Shown: positions 1 to 11,745 of the stretch, one piece after another
How positions within the stretch are numbered: position 1 is the stretch's first letter
Layout: each line of letters starts with the position of its first letter
NCBI GenBank assembly: GCA_012064385.1
Contig: QRDG01000139.1
Location: 527,106 to 591,105 of the forward strand
Source of the DNA: Puccinellia tenuiflora
Lineage: Eukaryota > Streptophyta > Magnoliopsida > Poales > Poaceae
Length of the DNA: 64,000 nucleotides
Reading direction: 5' to 3'
Notes under the pieces: generated by a model
The model's input: only the letters and a program-made list of their open reading frames with translations
Told to the model about the DNA's origin: nothing
The model's database searches: none
Program-made: the position numbers and the translations under genes

Positions 1-115
1 CGACGTGCACGCTATGCTTGGTGGGCGTCCTCCTAGGATCGTTATTATGCGGATTTTGCGGGAACGCTCAAATCTACATAGTACCGATCCCGGGCGTTAC
101 ACTTATTCATATGTT

Positions 116-715
116 CTATGCATCATCATTTTCTGCTCCACAAAAAGGCTCAGATTCAGCATTAGATATAAGTGAAAGATCAACAGACAAATTAAAATCA
201 ACATTTTTAATGCATATAGGAGAAGTAGCAAACTCAGGACCAGGAACAAGTTTATATTTCATAGCATGTTTTTCAAGCAATCTTTTTAAAGCATTAGGAT
301 CATTAGAAGTATCACAGTCTATGCACTCTCTTATAAACTCATCATCAACATCAATAGAAGCATCATCAGGGTAACTACTTCCATAATTTCCTCTCTCAAG
401 AGAGGCAGCATGTGTAATGACATTTTCATTAGAAGTTTTATCAGACTCAATTTCTTTAGATTTAGCAACCATAGCATTCAAAAAGGGACCTAGAGAGCCA
501 GATTCATCAAGTACAACAGAGGCATCATCAAATTCATCAGACACTGTATCAGAACCAGTAGAAGCAACACGCGAAGTGTGGTGGTGTGACGGTGGTGTAA
601 CAAGTTGACTTAAAACAGAAGGTGAATCAAGAGTAGACTTAGTACAGAGATCCGTCGTACCTCGCCTTGTCCTGGAAGGCATGATGGTGGGTTTAGGGTC
701 TTGGCTTTTCTTCAT
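116..715 (-). CDS. Short gag-like ORF of Gypsy-type element
   Basis: This is a 199-residue open frame starting MKKSQDPKPTIMPSRTRRG, just downstream of the primer-binding site and LTR at 779-2191, in the position where Triticeae Gypsy elements start gag. The N-terminus is basic and Ser/Thr-rich; the rest is acidic (runs such as DDASIDVDDEF). I see no zinc knuckle and no protease. The upstream open frame continues into the LTR, so the start is chosen from position and sequence character. The frame stops at 116, and positions 1-115 show no continuation that I can read. The element is probably a non-autonomous or truncated Gypsy relative. The assignment rests on context rather than on a recognised domain. 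Confidence 0.5.
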   Translation of the reverse strand: MKKSQDPKPTIMPSRTRRGTTDLCTKSTLDSPSVLSQLVTPPSHHHTSRVASTGSDTVSDEFDDASVVLDESGSLGPFLNAMVAKSKEIESDKTSNENVITHAASLERGNYGSSYPDDASIDVDDEFIRECIDCDTSNDPNALKRLLEKHAMKYKLVPGPEFATSPICIKNVDFNLSVDLSLISNAESEPFCGAENDDA

Positions 716-778
716 GATGAATAATACATCGTAGCAGACAGAATAACTCCCAGGTGAACTTATAAATAGAGCTATGCT

Positions 779-795
779 CCCCGGTAACGGCGCCA
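779..795 (-). other. Primer-binding site of Gypsy element
   Basis: On the minus strand the sequence TGGCGCCGTTACCGGGG lies 11 bases downstream of the LTR end (TCATCA). This is the usual primer-site sequence following this kind of Triticeae Gypsy LTR. It fixes the element orientation as minus and makes 807-2191 the 5' LTR. Confidence 0.7.
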
Positions 796-806
796 GAAAA
801 TAGTCT

Positions 807-2191
807 TGATGACCCACAAGTGTAGGGGATCGCAACAGTCTTCGAGGAAAGTAAAACCCAAATTTATTGATTCGACACAAGGGGAGCCAAAGAATATTTA
901 TAAGCCTTAACAGTTGAGTTGTCAATTCAACCACACCTGAAAAGAAACTCACTCGGTGCAATTTATCAGTGGTAACAGTGATGTGGTAATGGTAGTGGAA
1001 CAGTAGTAGCAGCAGTAAAATTGTAGTAGCAATGGTGACAGTAAAAGTAATGGTTGTGAACAGCAGGATTAAAAGCACCGTAGGCATAGGGACGGATAGA
1101 CGGGCGTTGCATGAATAAGATAGCTCATATAATAAATCATAACATGGCACAATGCAAACAACCAATAATTAAAATATCCAGGCATCAATCAATCATAGGC
1201 ATGTATTCCTAATTTAGCCGAATGTGCTTACAATAAGAACTTGCACGGCATCTTTTGTCCTGCAATCCGGTTTCTGTCGGGCCAATAATGGAATTAATGG
1301 CAATTAAGGTGTTCCTTTTAATAGAACACCGGAACAACACACGTTGAATACATGTAATCCTCAAGTTGCTACCCTTTCCCTTTGATATCCCAATCTGTCA
1401 CCTTGGGGTCGCCGGTTCCGGACAACAAGTGCATACAACTAGTAGATATGATCCAAAGCATCAATTATATTCATGAAAACATGACATGTTCAGATCTGAA
1501 GTCATGGCACTCGGGCCCTAAGTGTAAAGCATTAAGCACAACCAGTTGCAACAATGACAATTAATAGAAATAGAGGGTACTAGGCATCATGCCCTAGCAA
1601 TCTAGCATCGAATTACATGAGTGATCCTATTCAATCCCTTCCATCCCCTTGCCTACAGCAGGAAACTACTCACTCATGGATGGGGGAATCATGGATTGGA
1701 GAGGCGTTGGCGGTGATGTTGGCGGCGATCTCCACATCGGCAGGGTACCGGAACAGCGATCCTGGACCTCGAATTTGGGTTTCGAGGTGGCGGCGGAGCT
1801 CCGTAAGGTTTCTGGTTGAGGTGTTCGGGGGGGCATCACTCTTAGGTCAAAAGTACCTTATATACCAAAGGGGAGCCAGAGGCGGCGCTCCAGGGGCAGG
1901 AGTGGCCCCTGAACGCGGCCATGGGTCCACTGACAGGTGGGACCCGCCCCTACTCCTGGGGTGGCCCCTCTGCGATCCCTCCTGGCTCTGTGGCTGATTT
2001 CCTTCAAAACTCCATTTTCTTATTTTTCGGATTTTTCTGCGGACTTTTTATTCCTGCACAAAAATAAGACACCAATTACAATTCTGCTGAAAACATTCGA
2101 CAGTTCGGGTTAGTTCCAATCAAATCGTGCAAATTAGATGCAAAACAACAGCAAAAGTGTTTGGAAAAGTAGATACATTTGCAACGTATCA
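807..2191 (-). mobile_element. Gypsy-type 5' LTR, 1385 bp
   Basis: Read on the minus strand the block begins TGATACGTTGCAAATG and ends GTGGGTCATCA, the TG...CA termini expected of an LTR, and is followed by the primer site at 779-795. The inner part carries a run of diverged GTA/GTG-type trinucleotides (about 960-1070). The second LTR lies outside the window, so the target duplication cannot be checked. The right boundary abuts the 3' flank of the FAR1-type gene. The sequence resembles the large Sabrina/WHAM-type Triticeae Gypsy families; the exact family name is not claimed. Confidence 0.75.
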
Positions 2192-2713
2192 AGCGTACAT
2201 ACTTCAACATGCCCGTTTCGGGGAAGCGGCAAGTTGTGAAGCAACAGATAGTGCGTTTTTCCGAAGCCTCAAGCAGAAGCTTTTCATGTTTACCACAGCA
2301 AAAACAATTTGTCGTTTCTTTTTTTCATCATATGTAAATAATGTTTTCCCCACACGGTGTACATGCAGCAGTTGACCATAAGATTTACTTGGTTTTTCTC
2401 TCCATATATGCGTGAACTCTTTGTGTGCTTTTTTGTAGTCTGAAGAATGTAAAACTCATGTACTTACTAATGAGTTTATTTTTTTTTAGATCCCATTTTT
2501 TGCATATCATTGCGCTTTCATCCGAAGCTTTTTGTTATTATGAATGTTCTTCTCTTTTTTTCAGAGGTATATGCAAATTATCGCGTCAAATCATAATCGA
2601 GATTGAATATATCTGGGATGCAAATCAGACAAATCATTCCAGGGACCATGTACAAAAAAACATCAGCATGTAACCTTTTCTTGTCATGACTTTGCAAGTC
2701 TTTTTTAGGTCAT
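2192..2713. other. AT-rich flank, no gene seen
   Basis: Between the Gypsy LTR and the last codon of the FAR1-type gene. It is AT-rich with poly-T stretches and has no coding or repeat signal I can name. It probably includes the 3' untranslated region of the FAR1-type gene. Confidence 0.4.
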
Positions 2714-5700
2714 TCATTTTTTATGGCAAGTACTACAATACATACGGCCCTTACATTCAAAGCAAACACAACCAACTAAACAATGCAACAGTTTTGTTAT
2801 GAGCTCATGAATCTTATGATTGTTAACTCGCCGGCAGTTACAACTCCGTTGGACTTTGGCTAGCATTTTTTTTGCCACTTCATTGCCACCTTGCTTCCCA
2901 GAACTCTGTTTCTTCTTCGATGCACCAGTTCCTGCGGAAAATAACTACAACCAAAGTAAGGTGAAATCATATGAAAGCAAACAAGTCCTTTTTTGTTTGT
3001 TTTTAGATGTGTTCTTTTTAGTATCGTTTGCTGTACCTAACTTGGTTGGAGTCTTTTTGGTTGGAGTTTTCCTTTGCAACAAAGACTCGTCAATGTGCTT
3101 GAACTCGCATGTTGCAATGTTATGATTGTTAGACCCACAGTGACTACAATTGTATTTATGTTTGCCCATAAGTTCTCCAACCAATGTTTTCTGCCTTCCA
3201 ACCACTGTAGGTCTGCCTCTGGCCTTCGCAACAGATCATCGCCGTAACCATCATTTACTATGAGCGGTTTAGTGGCTGATTGTTTTGACCCTTGCCTTTT
3301 TTGTTGTTCTTGTAGATCCTCTTCTAATGCCAATGCATCTAGCTTTGCCTCCAGCTTAATGACTTCCTCAACACAAAGAAGGTACTAGGCATTTGAGCGG
3401 CAACCTTCGGATGCAATGTTGATGAAACGGTGGGACAGCAAAGTATATCTAAGGTGACAGTCTTTCTCCGTTAGTTCCAATGGAACGTTGTACATTCTGT
3501 CTCTTATTGTTTTTCTCTCCTTTGGTTTCCACCGTTCAACGAAGTACTTTTCTGGTAGCTCTGACATGTTCAAATGAACCAGCACATGAAGGATGTGCCC
3601 ACAAACAATGCCATCCTTCTGAAATATGCAACATATGCATGTAAAATCTTGTTGAGGAAGATTGACGAGAACAATGTAACATCTAGTCCTAAAATCTTTG
3701 CTAGCAACCCTTGATTTGTAAACTTTATATCGCTGATGCCTAACAACCTAATCAACATGTAGCTTACTTGCAAACACTAGCTGTTTCTGAAACCTGTAGA
3801 ATAGTTGCCTCTTGTATATACTGCCAGCTTGAAGCTCAATGTCTGTTTTAAGCCAATAATTAGGTGTAGTTCTCCTTGTGATGGAGTCCTGTTGCCTCTC
3901 CTTCTCCTCAATGGATTCACATATCCTTTGATACTCACTCAAGAAACTGATAACACTGTACGTTGAACCAACATTGTCCTTGAATACTGAGTTTGTCCCC
4001 TCACTTCTAGATGTAGAATGTGTGAATGGGAAGAAATCACTCTTAAAGTAAACAGGAACAAACTTGTTCCTATATTCCCACATTGCCTTGTGGTATTTTA
4101 AGTTGCCAACATCATACTTTATTATCATCTCCTGCCACAGCAGTTCAAACTCTTGGACTGTCAATGAGTTGCGTAGGATATCTATAAAGTCTGCATGTAG
4201 ATTGAACTTTGTAGCAAAGCTTCTCCCACATTTCTCTTCAGGTTTCTTTAAGATATGGAAGAAGCAGTTCCTGTGTGTTGCATCAGGGAAAACAGAGGGA
4301 ATTGCTGTGCGCATTGAAACACACTGATCTGTTATGATAGTTTTTGGTGCTTTGCCACCCATGCAATCCAAAAAAAAGTCTCAAAGACCCATTTGAACGT
4401 CTCAATTTGTTCATTCTGCATGATAGCACAAGCAAACAGGCAGTTGTTCCCATGTCCTGTTACGCCTACAAATGGCACAAACAGCAGGTTATAATTGTTC
4501 GTCTTGTATATTGTATCGAAACTGACACAATCACCATAGAGATCATACATCTTCCTTGAATTCCCGTCTGTCCAAAATATACTCAGCACTTTCTTCCCTT
4601 CAGTTTTGAATGCATAGTAGAACCTAGGATCAGCAGCCTGCCATTTCCTGAAGTAATGCACAACTTGCATCATGTCATTTTGGCTGCATTCTTGTCTTAT
4701 TGCAGTACGAACATTGCTAACATATTTCTTTGTGTATGGAACAACACCAACACCTCCCCTGAGGTAAGATAAGATTGCCATAATCTTTCTCATTGGTAGT
4801 TTGATTAGAATTGATGTTTTGATGAAAAGCTTCTCCTCATCTGTCATGTGCTTATGTGATCTAAGGTATTTTGACTCCTCCGGTGGGCTCAACTCGTGGT
4901 TGTGCTATAAAAACTAGTTGTGATAACAGCCCATTTTACCATTTCTGAGTGACACCACCATCTTAGCTTTAAAATCTGTTACTTCAATGGTGTTTATATA
5001 TCTTCCTTCGTTTCAAGTTCTCTGGTGGCACAAACTCCTGTCCTTTTCTATTTTCTTTTCTTGCTTTTGCTTCTTTCTCTGTTCAATGACTTCTGGTGCT
5101 GCAATCTTCCCAGAACGGCTGCAAGCAAAAGTAGCACATGTATGTGTTGCACTAGCAACCTTTTTCCTATGATATGTCCCAGCTTTCTTGATTGAAAAAC
5201 CATAGATAGCTGCATACTCATTATAGAATGCATAAGCTGCAACATCAGAATCAAACAACTGGTCAATGTGCGACACATGATGGCTACGCACTTCCTAGCT
5301 ACAAGTCTGAGCTATAACAACACTTTCATTTTCCAGGAAAAATAAGATGTCCTCTTGTGTTAGCTGCTCGGCAGAGTTGGGATCTTGCGCATTGTTGTCT
5401 TTATTGCAAGCTTCAACAGTTGCATCTCCAAATATTTCATACTCTGCAATAGGTTCTTCCAGAAATCTATCTGACAAATTTGCTTCATCTTGATTGTTGT
5501 TTTCCTTTTCTGAAGTGCTCCCATCAAACTGCCAAGTATTTGAAGTCTCGATGTCAATCGGATCCTCATGTTCAGCTGATTTCTACTTTGGTTGCTCGTC
5601 TGCTTGTTCCTCTTCATTGCCTGCCTCTTTTTCATCAGAATATCTCCTAGTAATCATGAATAGCTTGTTTTGCACAACATTTTTTCTTTCATTTTTAATA

Positions 5701-5861
5701 CCTAAGTTTGGACGACAGTAAAAACTGAATCAAACAAGACTACTTTTTGTTAACTCATACCTCCTGGCCAAGTGGCATCTGCAGCATGTTCCTATAATAA
5801 TCTGCTTCAGCTTTCATCTCAACTCCTAGCAACATATCTGTGAATGAAATGTTCTCCATCT
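2714..5861 (-). pseudogene. FAR1/FHY3-like MULE-type transposase gene, broken
   Basis: Read right to left, the pieces appear in the order of a FAR1-related protein: an acidic N-terminus (5295-5640), a FAR1 DNA-binding-type domain (about 5013-5280, AYAFYNEYAAIYGFSIKKAG), and a MULE transposase core (about 3748-4870). The core has the first catalytic Asp in SFDTIYKTN, the second in IITDQ, and the HRNCFFHILKK segment. A SWIM zinc finger of the form CxC-x8-CxH (about 3590-3650) and a CCHC knuckle YNCSHCGSNNHNIATCEFKH (about 3130) follow. A last exon after an acceptor near 2932 ends in a Cys-rich tail, stopping at 2714. In-frame stops lie near 5582, at 5295 and at 5013. The frame shifts near 4900 and at a poly-A run near 4370, and again near 3770 and 3390. 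FAR1-family proteins derive from Mutator-like transposases, so this could be a dead transposon or a dead host gene; no terminal inverted repeats were found. Confidence 0.8.
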
Positions 5862-6237
5862 GTGAAAATGGATCCTTCAACAATAAATGATACACCAAAT
5901 TCAATTTTCTTATACATCTCTGCAATCAATGTTCTTCTCTTTGATTTTTTTGATTCCCAATTTATGCCTGATGATTTTTTTTTTAACTGACCATGTAGTA
6001 ATGATGATCATCTTGAATTGGAACACTTCTCCGCATCAAGAAAAAGTACACGTGGGTTTAGTCACACTACAGTTATGCAAGTATATATAAACTATCAAAA
6101 TGTATTTGTTGTTTGGTTTATTCACACTGAAAGCAACTTGCTATACACCATGTTTTGTTTTACCTTGCTTGTTCCTGCTTCCATCATACCAGCATCTTGA
6201 TATCCTTGATTTGAAAAATATGTTTGAGCATACATAG

Positions 6238-8635
6238 TGAAAGAACAAACAATGTCCCGGATGTCGCCTAGAGGGGGGGTGAATAGGTGATTAACACTTT
6301 TTCTAATTAGGGCTTGATAATTGCGGAATAAAACTATGTGTTTAAATTAACAAGCCAACAACCTAATTACTAGGCTCACCTATGTGCACCAACAACTTAT
6401 GCTAAGCAATATAAGCAACAAGGTGATAGCAAGATATAAACTTCAAGCACGAAGGCTATCACAATGTAAATTGCATAAGTAAAAGCTCGGGTATAGAAAT
6501 AACCGAGGCACGCGAAGACGAGGATATATTCCCGAGTTCCTCCTTGTTAAGGGAGTACGTCTCGTTGGAGGGGTGTGAGCTCGCCACAAGAGGCCTACTC
6601 AAGATGCCACAAAGGCCTCACCCTATTCTCCGATGAACCTCACCCAAGGGATTGGTTCACCTTCCACTATCGGAATCCTTCGAGGTGGATTCCGGAGCCC
6701 TTTTACAACTTGCTTGGGGCACACACCCACAACTCAATTGGGGGCTCCCAAAATGTGCCGAAGCTTCACAACCGAAGACTTCGCGGCACCTCCAACCGTC
6801 TAGGGTACACGATGCACCCAAGAGGCAACAAGCTCTTGGGAACACAATGCACCCAAGAGTAACAAGCTTCTCAACTTTCAACTTCACGTATCACCACGGA
6901 GAGAGCAACCCGATGCAACAAATGCAAAAGGCAAGAACACACGAAGTGTTCAAGTCCTTCACTCTCAAATTCCAACCAAGCAACAAATGCTTTGGGAGGA
7001 AGAACAAAGGGGATGAACACAAAGCAACCCCAAATCTAGATCCACTAGGTTCCCCTCACTTAGAGGAGAATTTGATTGGTGGAATGGTAATCTAGATCTC
7101 CTCTCTTGAATCCCTAAGTTTGGGCAAGAATCATTGGAGGGATTGAGAGGAATCAAGCTCACAATGGTTAGCAACAATGGAGGAGAGAGGAAAACAAGAG
7201 AGCAAGGTGAGCCACCAGCACTTGGAGGAAGAAGGGGGCTATTTATAGCCTCCCCCAAAAACTAGCCGTTGGAAAACCGCAGGGCCGGAAAATCCGGGTT
7301 AAAGGGCCGGAACTTCCGGCCGGGGGCCGGATATTTCGGGGCTTACACCAGAATTTCCGGTGCCCCGGAAATTTCCAGAGAAAACCTCCGGTGCAAAGTT
7401 CCGGACCCCCACCCGAGAGAAAACGCGAAAATGACTTAGCCAAAATTTCCTTGGGCCGGATATTCCGGACCAAAGACCGGAAATTCCGGACCCCCGGAAA
7501 TTTCCGAGGAAACTTCCGAGGCAAAATTCCGGAACCCCTCTAGAGAGAAAAGCCAAAAAGACTTAGCCAAAAAAGCTCAGATGAAAATATGGGCCGGATA
7601 TTCCGGTGCAACGGCCGGAACTTCCGGGGGCCGGAATTTCCGCCCCACAGAAAACAGCAGAAATTGCAATATGAAAATGGGCATATCTTTTGCATCCGGA
7701 CTCCGTTTTCGATGATCTTGGGCTCGTTGGACTCGCAATGAAAAGCTCTACAAGATCATGTAGAGAAACATCATTGTCCATCAAGATATTATAAAACCAA
7801 ATGGGGAGAGTTTAAAAGCTCTTTTTCGCAAACCGAAAAACCGTTTCTTTTGCAATTGAAGTCCAAATGAAGCAACACCAATTTTGTTGGAAAGAGGACG
7901 ACAAAAGCAACCTTTGAAAATGGCAAACTAGCAAAGGAGATTTTGCAAAGGGTTGGAAAGGTGAAACCTTCCAATAAGGATGAACCGGCAAAAACTCCAA
8001 TACCGAAGATGCAAAAAGAAGACGCATATGCAAACCGTTTTCGGTGATCTTAGCCTTGTCATAACACGCACGACGAGCACCAAGACCACACCACGATAAG
8101 AGTCAAATAAGAACCAATGAAGATGATTTCAAGGATGCAAGGATGCAAAGGGTTGAGCTCTCCACGAACGATACGATCACGATACTCGGTCGAGAGCCCC
8201 TCTTGATAGTACGGCTATCTATCCTATAACCCGGTCTCTCAACTAACAACATGAGACCGGTAAAATAAAAGCCCTACCAAGATCATACCTTTGCCTTGCG
8301 CATTAATCCACTTGAGGTCGATGGAGACGATCTTCATCTCCTCAAGGCGAACCATCTTCTTGATTGCGCTTCGCTTGGTGAAGATTCACATGTGGCTCCC
8401 CCATACACCAAGATGGGGGAAGCACCACTTCGGCATATCTTCACTTGGCCTTTATCTTGATGACGAACACCTTGGCCTTGATCAACAAATGATCTCCTTC
8501 CCTTAACCTTGACTCCAACACATGGAGAACAAGCAAGCTAATGGACACCTACAAATATAGCTCAATGCAAATATTAGTCCATAGAGATTGTCATTAATTA
8601 CCAAAACCATGCATGGGATCAACCATGCACTTTCA
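6238..8635 (-). mobile_element. Solo LTR, 2398 bp, duplication CATAG
   Basis: The block starts TGAAAGAACAAACAATG and ends CATGCACTTTCA, so its ends form the inverted repeat TGAAAG/CTTTCA. It is flanked by CATAG at 6233-6237 and at 8636-8640, a perfect 5-bp target duplication. There is no internal domain, so it is a solo LTR left by LTR-LTR recombination. Orientation is minus, from a TATA-like GGCTATAAATAG (7239-7250) and from the related copy at 38088-40633, which is attached to a polypurine tract. A region of repeated TTCCGG/CCGGAA words lies at 7275-7640. It interrupts the 5' part of the FAR1-type gene. Confidence 0.9.
7239..7250 (-). promoter_or_regulatory. TATA box of solo LTR
   Basis: Minus-strand GGCTATAAATAG is the only canonical TATA element I noticed in this LTR. 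It lies directly beside the CCGGAA-rich stretch, as expected for a U3 promoter. Confidence 0.55.
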
Positions 8636-8858
8636 CATAGTCTACATAACAAGTGATTTTTTTTTACTTTTTTATAAGAACCTAAAAAGATACTAACGCT
8701 TGATGTTGATGCAAAAGGTAAAAATTGTTGTTTCATATTGTTGGTGGTTCCATGTCAATTACTGGCATCCTTCTAGAAAAATAATAGAATGTGGCATTAG
8801 TACAAGAAATAATTATTAGGATGTTCTATGTGCATCGTTTTTCACTTGGATTTTGAAC

Positions 8859-9309
8859 CTGCATCATATTCAGCATGGTTTGCTGCAACTTTGGAACATT
8901 CTGCATTGATAACATATGAAGTCCCTACATTTAGAAACAGGCAAACTTGATATCAAACAAAACTAAAACTTCATATCATATTCATCTTTCTCTCATTTTA
9001 CAAGAGTGCCATACCTGATAGTCACTTGTACAAGTTGTTAGTGGAAATAGATTGAACAACCTATTGTCAAATACTTGCATGTGTTTGGATGCTACTAGGT
9101 TCTGCTCATGTGATAGTGCTTGTGCTGGAAATTGTTCACGATGATGTTCTGCTTGTCAATTGGTTTTGGCAAACCAAGTATACAAATTGAAATTATTAAG
9201 GACCATCTTTCTCACTTTTTCAAGAAAGACATGAACCTGAATATATTGTACCTGAACAATGGGAACTTGTGTCCCAAAGAAGATATCCCCATACTTGTCT
9301 ACAATGCCT
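8859..9309 (-). pseudogene. Upstream small exons of the FAR1-like gene
   Basis: Three short minus-strand exon-like blocks have both splice signals: about 9252-9307, 9015-9124 (reads ALSHEQNLVASKHMQVFDNR) and 8859-8924 (reads GLHMLSMQNVPKLQQTMLNM). Each is preceded by ...AG and followed by GTAC, GTAT or GTTC. A further exon-like block lies at about 5760-5861 (MENISFTDMLLGVEMKAEAD). The most likely reading is that these are 5' exons of the FAR1-type gene, now separated from it by the solo LTR. A separate captured gene is the alternative. I do not recognise the protein segment itself. Confidence 0.45.
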
Positions 9310-9404
9310 GCGAATTGCAATCAAACAGCTGAAATTTAGTTTGTTTTCTTCAGGGAAATAAGGGTTCGCATAGCTGGGACTTGTTTAAGGAGATCAGCGA
9401 AGGA

Positions 9405-9450
9405 TGGGGGGAAGGGGGGTGGGGGTGGGGGTGGGGGTGGGGTTGGGAGG
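9405..9450 (+). repeat. G-rich microsatellite (GGGGGT)n
   Basis: A run of GGGGG blocks separated by T or A, imperfect at both ends. It has at least six G-tracts of four or more and could form a quadruplex. It sits in the probable leader of the FAR1-type gene. Confidence 0.85.
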
Positions 9451-9977
9451 AAAGGAGTGCAATTCTACAACTAACCTTTGTACGTGCTGGATCCATCATC
9501 GCCGATTAGGTTTGTCTTACTTGATTGCATCTTCTTCTTCTTATTTTCGATTCTTTATTCATCAGCTTTCTTCTCCTTGCCTGAACCTCGTCAGAGATGG
9601 TGGTGGAGGTGGTGTCTGTCGAGGGGAAGGAGTAGCTAGGGGTTTCGAAGGGTTTCTGCGTGTGGTTCAGATTGCGATCTGGATCGGGGGATTTTCATGG
9701 GATTTTTTTTTGGTTCACGTTTGTTTTCTCCTATCTGCTCTCTTCGTTTTTCTGCTACTTACTGTCGTCAGTTCCAGGTGTTATGTAGCATTTTTTAGCA
9801 GTACAGTGCCCATATAATCCCATGTGGTTAATGATAGATCCAGCAGCCCATATAAGCCCATATGAGCGCATGAAGTCTATCTACAAAAGCCCAACAAACA
9901 GGGTGACAAACAGACGGAAAAAGGCGGGACAAAAACACAGTGACAACAAAAAAAAACAAAAACGTCAGCCGATGTCA

Positions 9978-10009
9978 GTCGACTGAGATCTCGTGAGATC
10001 TCAGTCGAC
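9978..10009. repeat. Perfect 15-bp-arm palindrome
   Basis: GTCGACTGAGATCTC at 9978-9992 is followed by GT and then by its exact reverse complement at 9995-10009. It lies between the FAR1-type leader and the first retroposon tail and may be the terminal part of an element. Confidence 0.9.
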
Positions 10010-10029
10010 CAAGCTCTAGTCGCTCCCAT

Positions 10030-11515
10030 TAATATTAAAACGATATCAAATATGTCATGCCTCTGTGTAACAACTCAATGTCAGTAACAATCGAGACATC
10101 GAGGATGTACACAGTCAAAAAAAAAGGAAAGAAAAATAAAAACTGACGCAGCAGTAATGACAACAACCACTGCACTAGACAACACATGATTGCAAGAAAG
10201 GTTCTCCATAAGCAACGCCTTCAGAAAAGAGTCGTTGCCGGATTCAGACAAAAAGACCAAATCCTAGGTTTTCACCCTGGAGAGTAGGTCTTCGATCGAA
10301 ACTCCATGCAATGCCTTCAACAATGTAACGATGACTAACCAACGCCATTATCACATCAAACCTCAAGACCCCGTACTCATAAAGCACCACCATGTCTCAG
10401 CATACCCGTGTTGTCACCTCCACTCAACAAGCTATCATTACCTTCATATCCTTGACATTCTCAACTCAAACCAAAAGCCCTGCCTTTAGCATGGAATATC
10501 ATGGTCGGAAGAATCGACTATCCAACCAGTTCTCCTTGTACACACAAAAAAGCAAAAATCCATAGGTCGGCATGCACACACCAGAGAGACTCATGCGCAC
10601 ATCATAATCATGGTCCTGATGTGACCTTGCCACACAACTAATAACAATGTGTGCGTGAATGTGTTGGCAAGCGCCGACAACCGCCAGTAACACATCTGAA
10701 GGGTACGTACCATCCGACATCCTCTGGCTTCTGTCGTCCAGCCATTGTTCCCTCCCTTGACAACCGCGAAAATATCACCGACATTGCTTAGGAACTCCCG
10801 ACGATCATATCCGCACATCGAGAGGTGAATTACCTCGTAGACTGTTGCACTAGTAGAACAGAGTCGAATCGCCGTAGTCGCCATGGCTGATGATACCACC
10901 GCTTTTGCCACTCACCAACACTGCCGTGTGCTGTGCCGAGATCCTTTATTCGGACCGCAAAAGCCCCGCCGACGCAGCACAGCACACATGAAGCAATCAG
11001 GACGACCGGTCATCGCGCCACCAGTACAGCCATGAGCTGCAGCAAGGCGCAAGAAACAACGGATGTGTCCCTCTAGGCCCACATCAGATCCAGCTGGCCG
11101 CCGCCCGCGTGCTCGCCTCCTTGCGTCGCCGCTCGGGCGCGTACAACCGCGGTCGCGAGCAGCACCCCTGCTGCTCCTCGTTTATCTCAGTCGTGCAGCA
11201 CCGCCGCCTCGCATGTCGACGTGTCGTGCATGACCCCGTCAACGTTGCCGCTCCGCGCGAAACAGCTCCATCAGGTTGTGCCCGCCCTCACCCCTAGTCA
11301 TTTGATAGACTGGGCATGGCCTCCACTGCCTGCGGCGGCAGCGGCTATGGGGATCTCGCTAGGGTTAGGAGGAGACCTCTGGAGCCGCCCCGTGCGAGGC
11401 GACTTGGAAGGAGGGTGGGGAGTAGGTCGGCGAGGGATGGAGGGGTGGAGGAGAGCGGTGGCGATTGGGTGCCTGGCGGCGGCGCTAGGTTCTTGTCTAA
11501 TTGCTCTAGCTCGTT
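10030..11515 (-). mobile_element. Retroposon (LINE-type) tail, copy 1
   Basis: An antisense retroposon-like block. At its right end the minus strand begins with a GC-rich leader containing AACCTAGCGCCGCCGCC; towards the left it becomes AT-rich and ends near a TTTGATATCG segment. It shares scattered word matches with the block at 12425-13830 (CTCCATAAGCAACGCCTTCAG here, CTCCAAAACAATGCCTTCAG there; both followed by TTTTCACCCTG or CTTTCACCCTG). No intact reading frame is present. Family assignment is by general resemblance to Triticeae LINE ends. Confidence 0.4.
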
Positions 11516-11671
11516 GACAAAAATTCTACAAACATTAGGCGACAATTTCACTTCCCCGATCTCTGCACCAACTAAGGATACACACAACCTTTTAATCTCG
11601 GTTGCACAACAAGACCGGTCCCCGAAAATAAATGCATGAGTATCAGAAAAGTCTGATTATCAAGAATAAAT

Positions 11672-11745
11672 AGGAACCTAAATTTGGAACTCAGGTGTCC
11701 GGTTTGTACATCCACTCCCCAAACCAGTTGAGCTAGACTTTTCAA
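11672..11745 (-). mobile_element. tRNA-derived SINE fragment
   Basis: On the minus strand TAGCTCAACTGG resembles an A-box and is followed by GGATGTACAAACC and a degenerate B-box-like segment. The order and spacing match the better-preserved SINE at 52741-52883. It is Au-SINE-like by tRNA-type structure. The ends are not defined. Confidence 0.45.

Noticed and set aside
6575..7095. Frames of 95 and 147 residues, with similar ones at 38432-38908
   Set aside because: They lie inside LTRs with defined ends and are not conserved in frame between the two copies.
10848..10863. CACTAGTAGAACAGAG as a CACTA terminus
   Set aside because: Only a short word match without subterminal repeats or a partner end.
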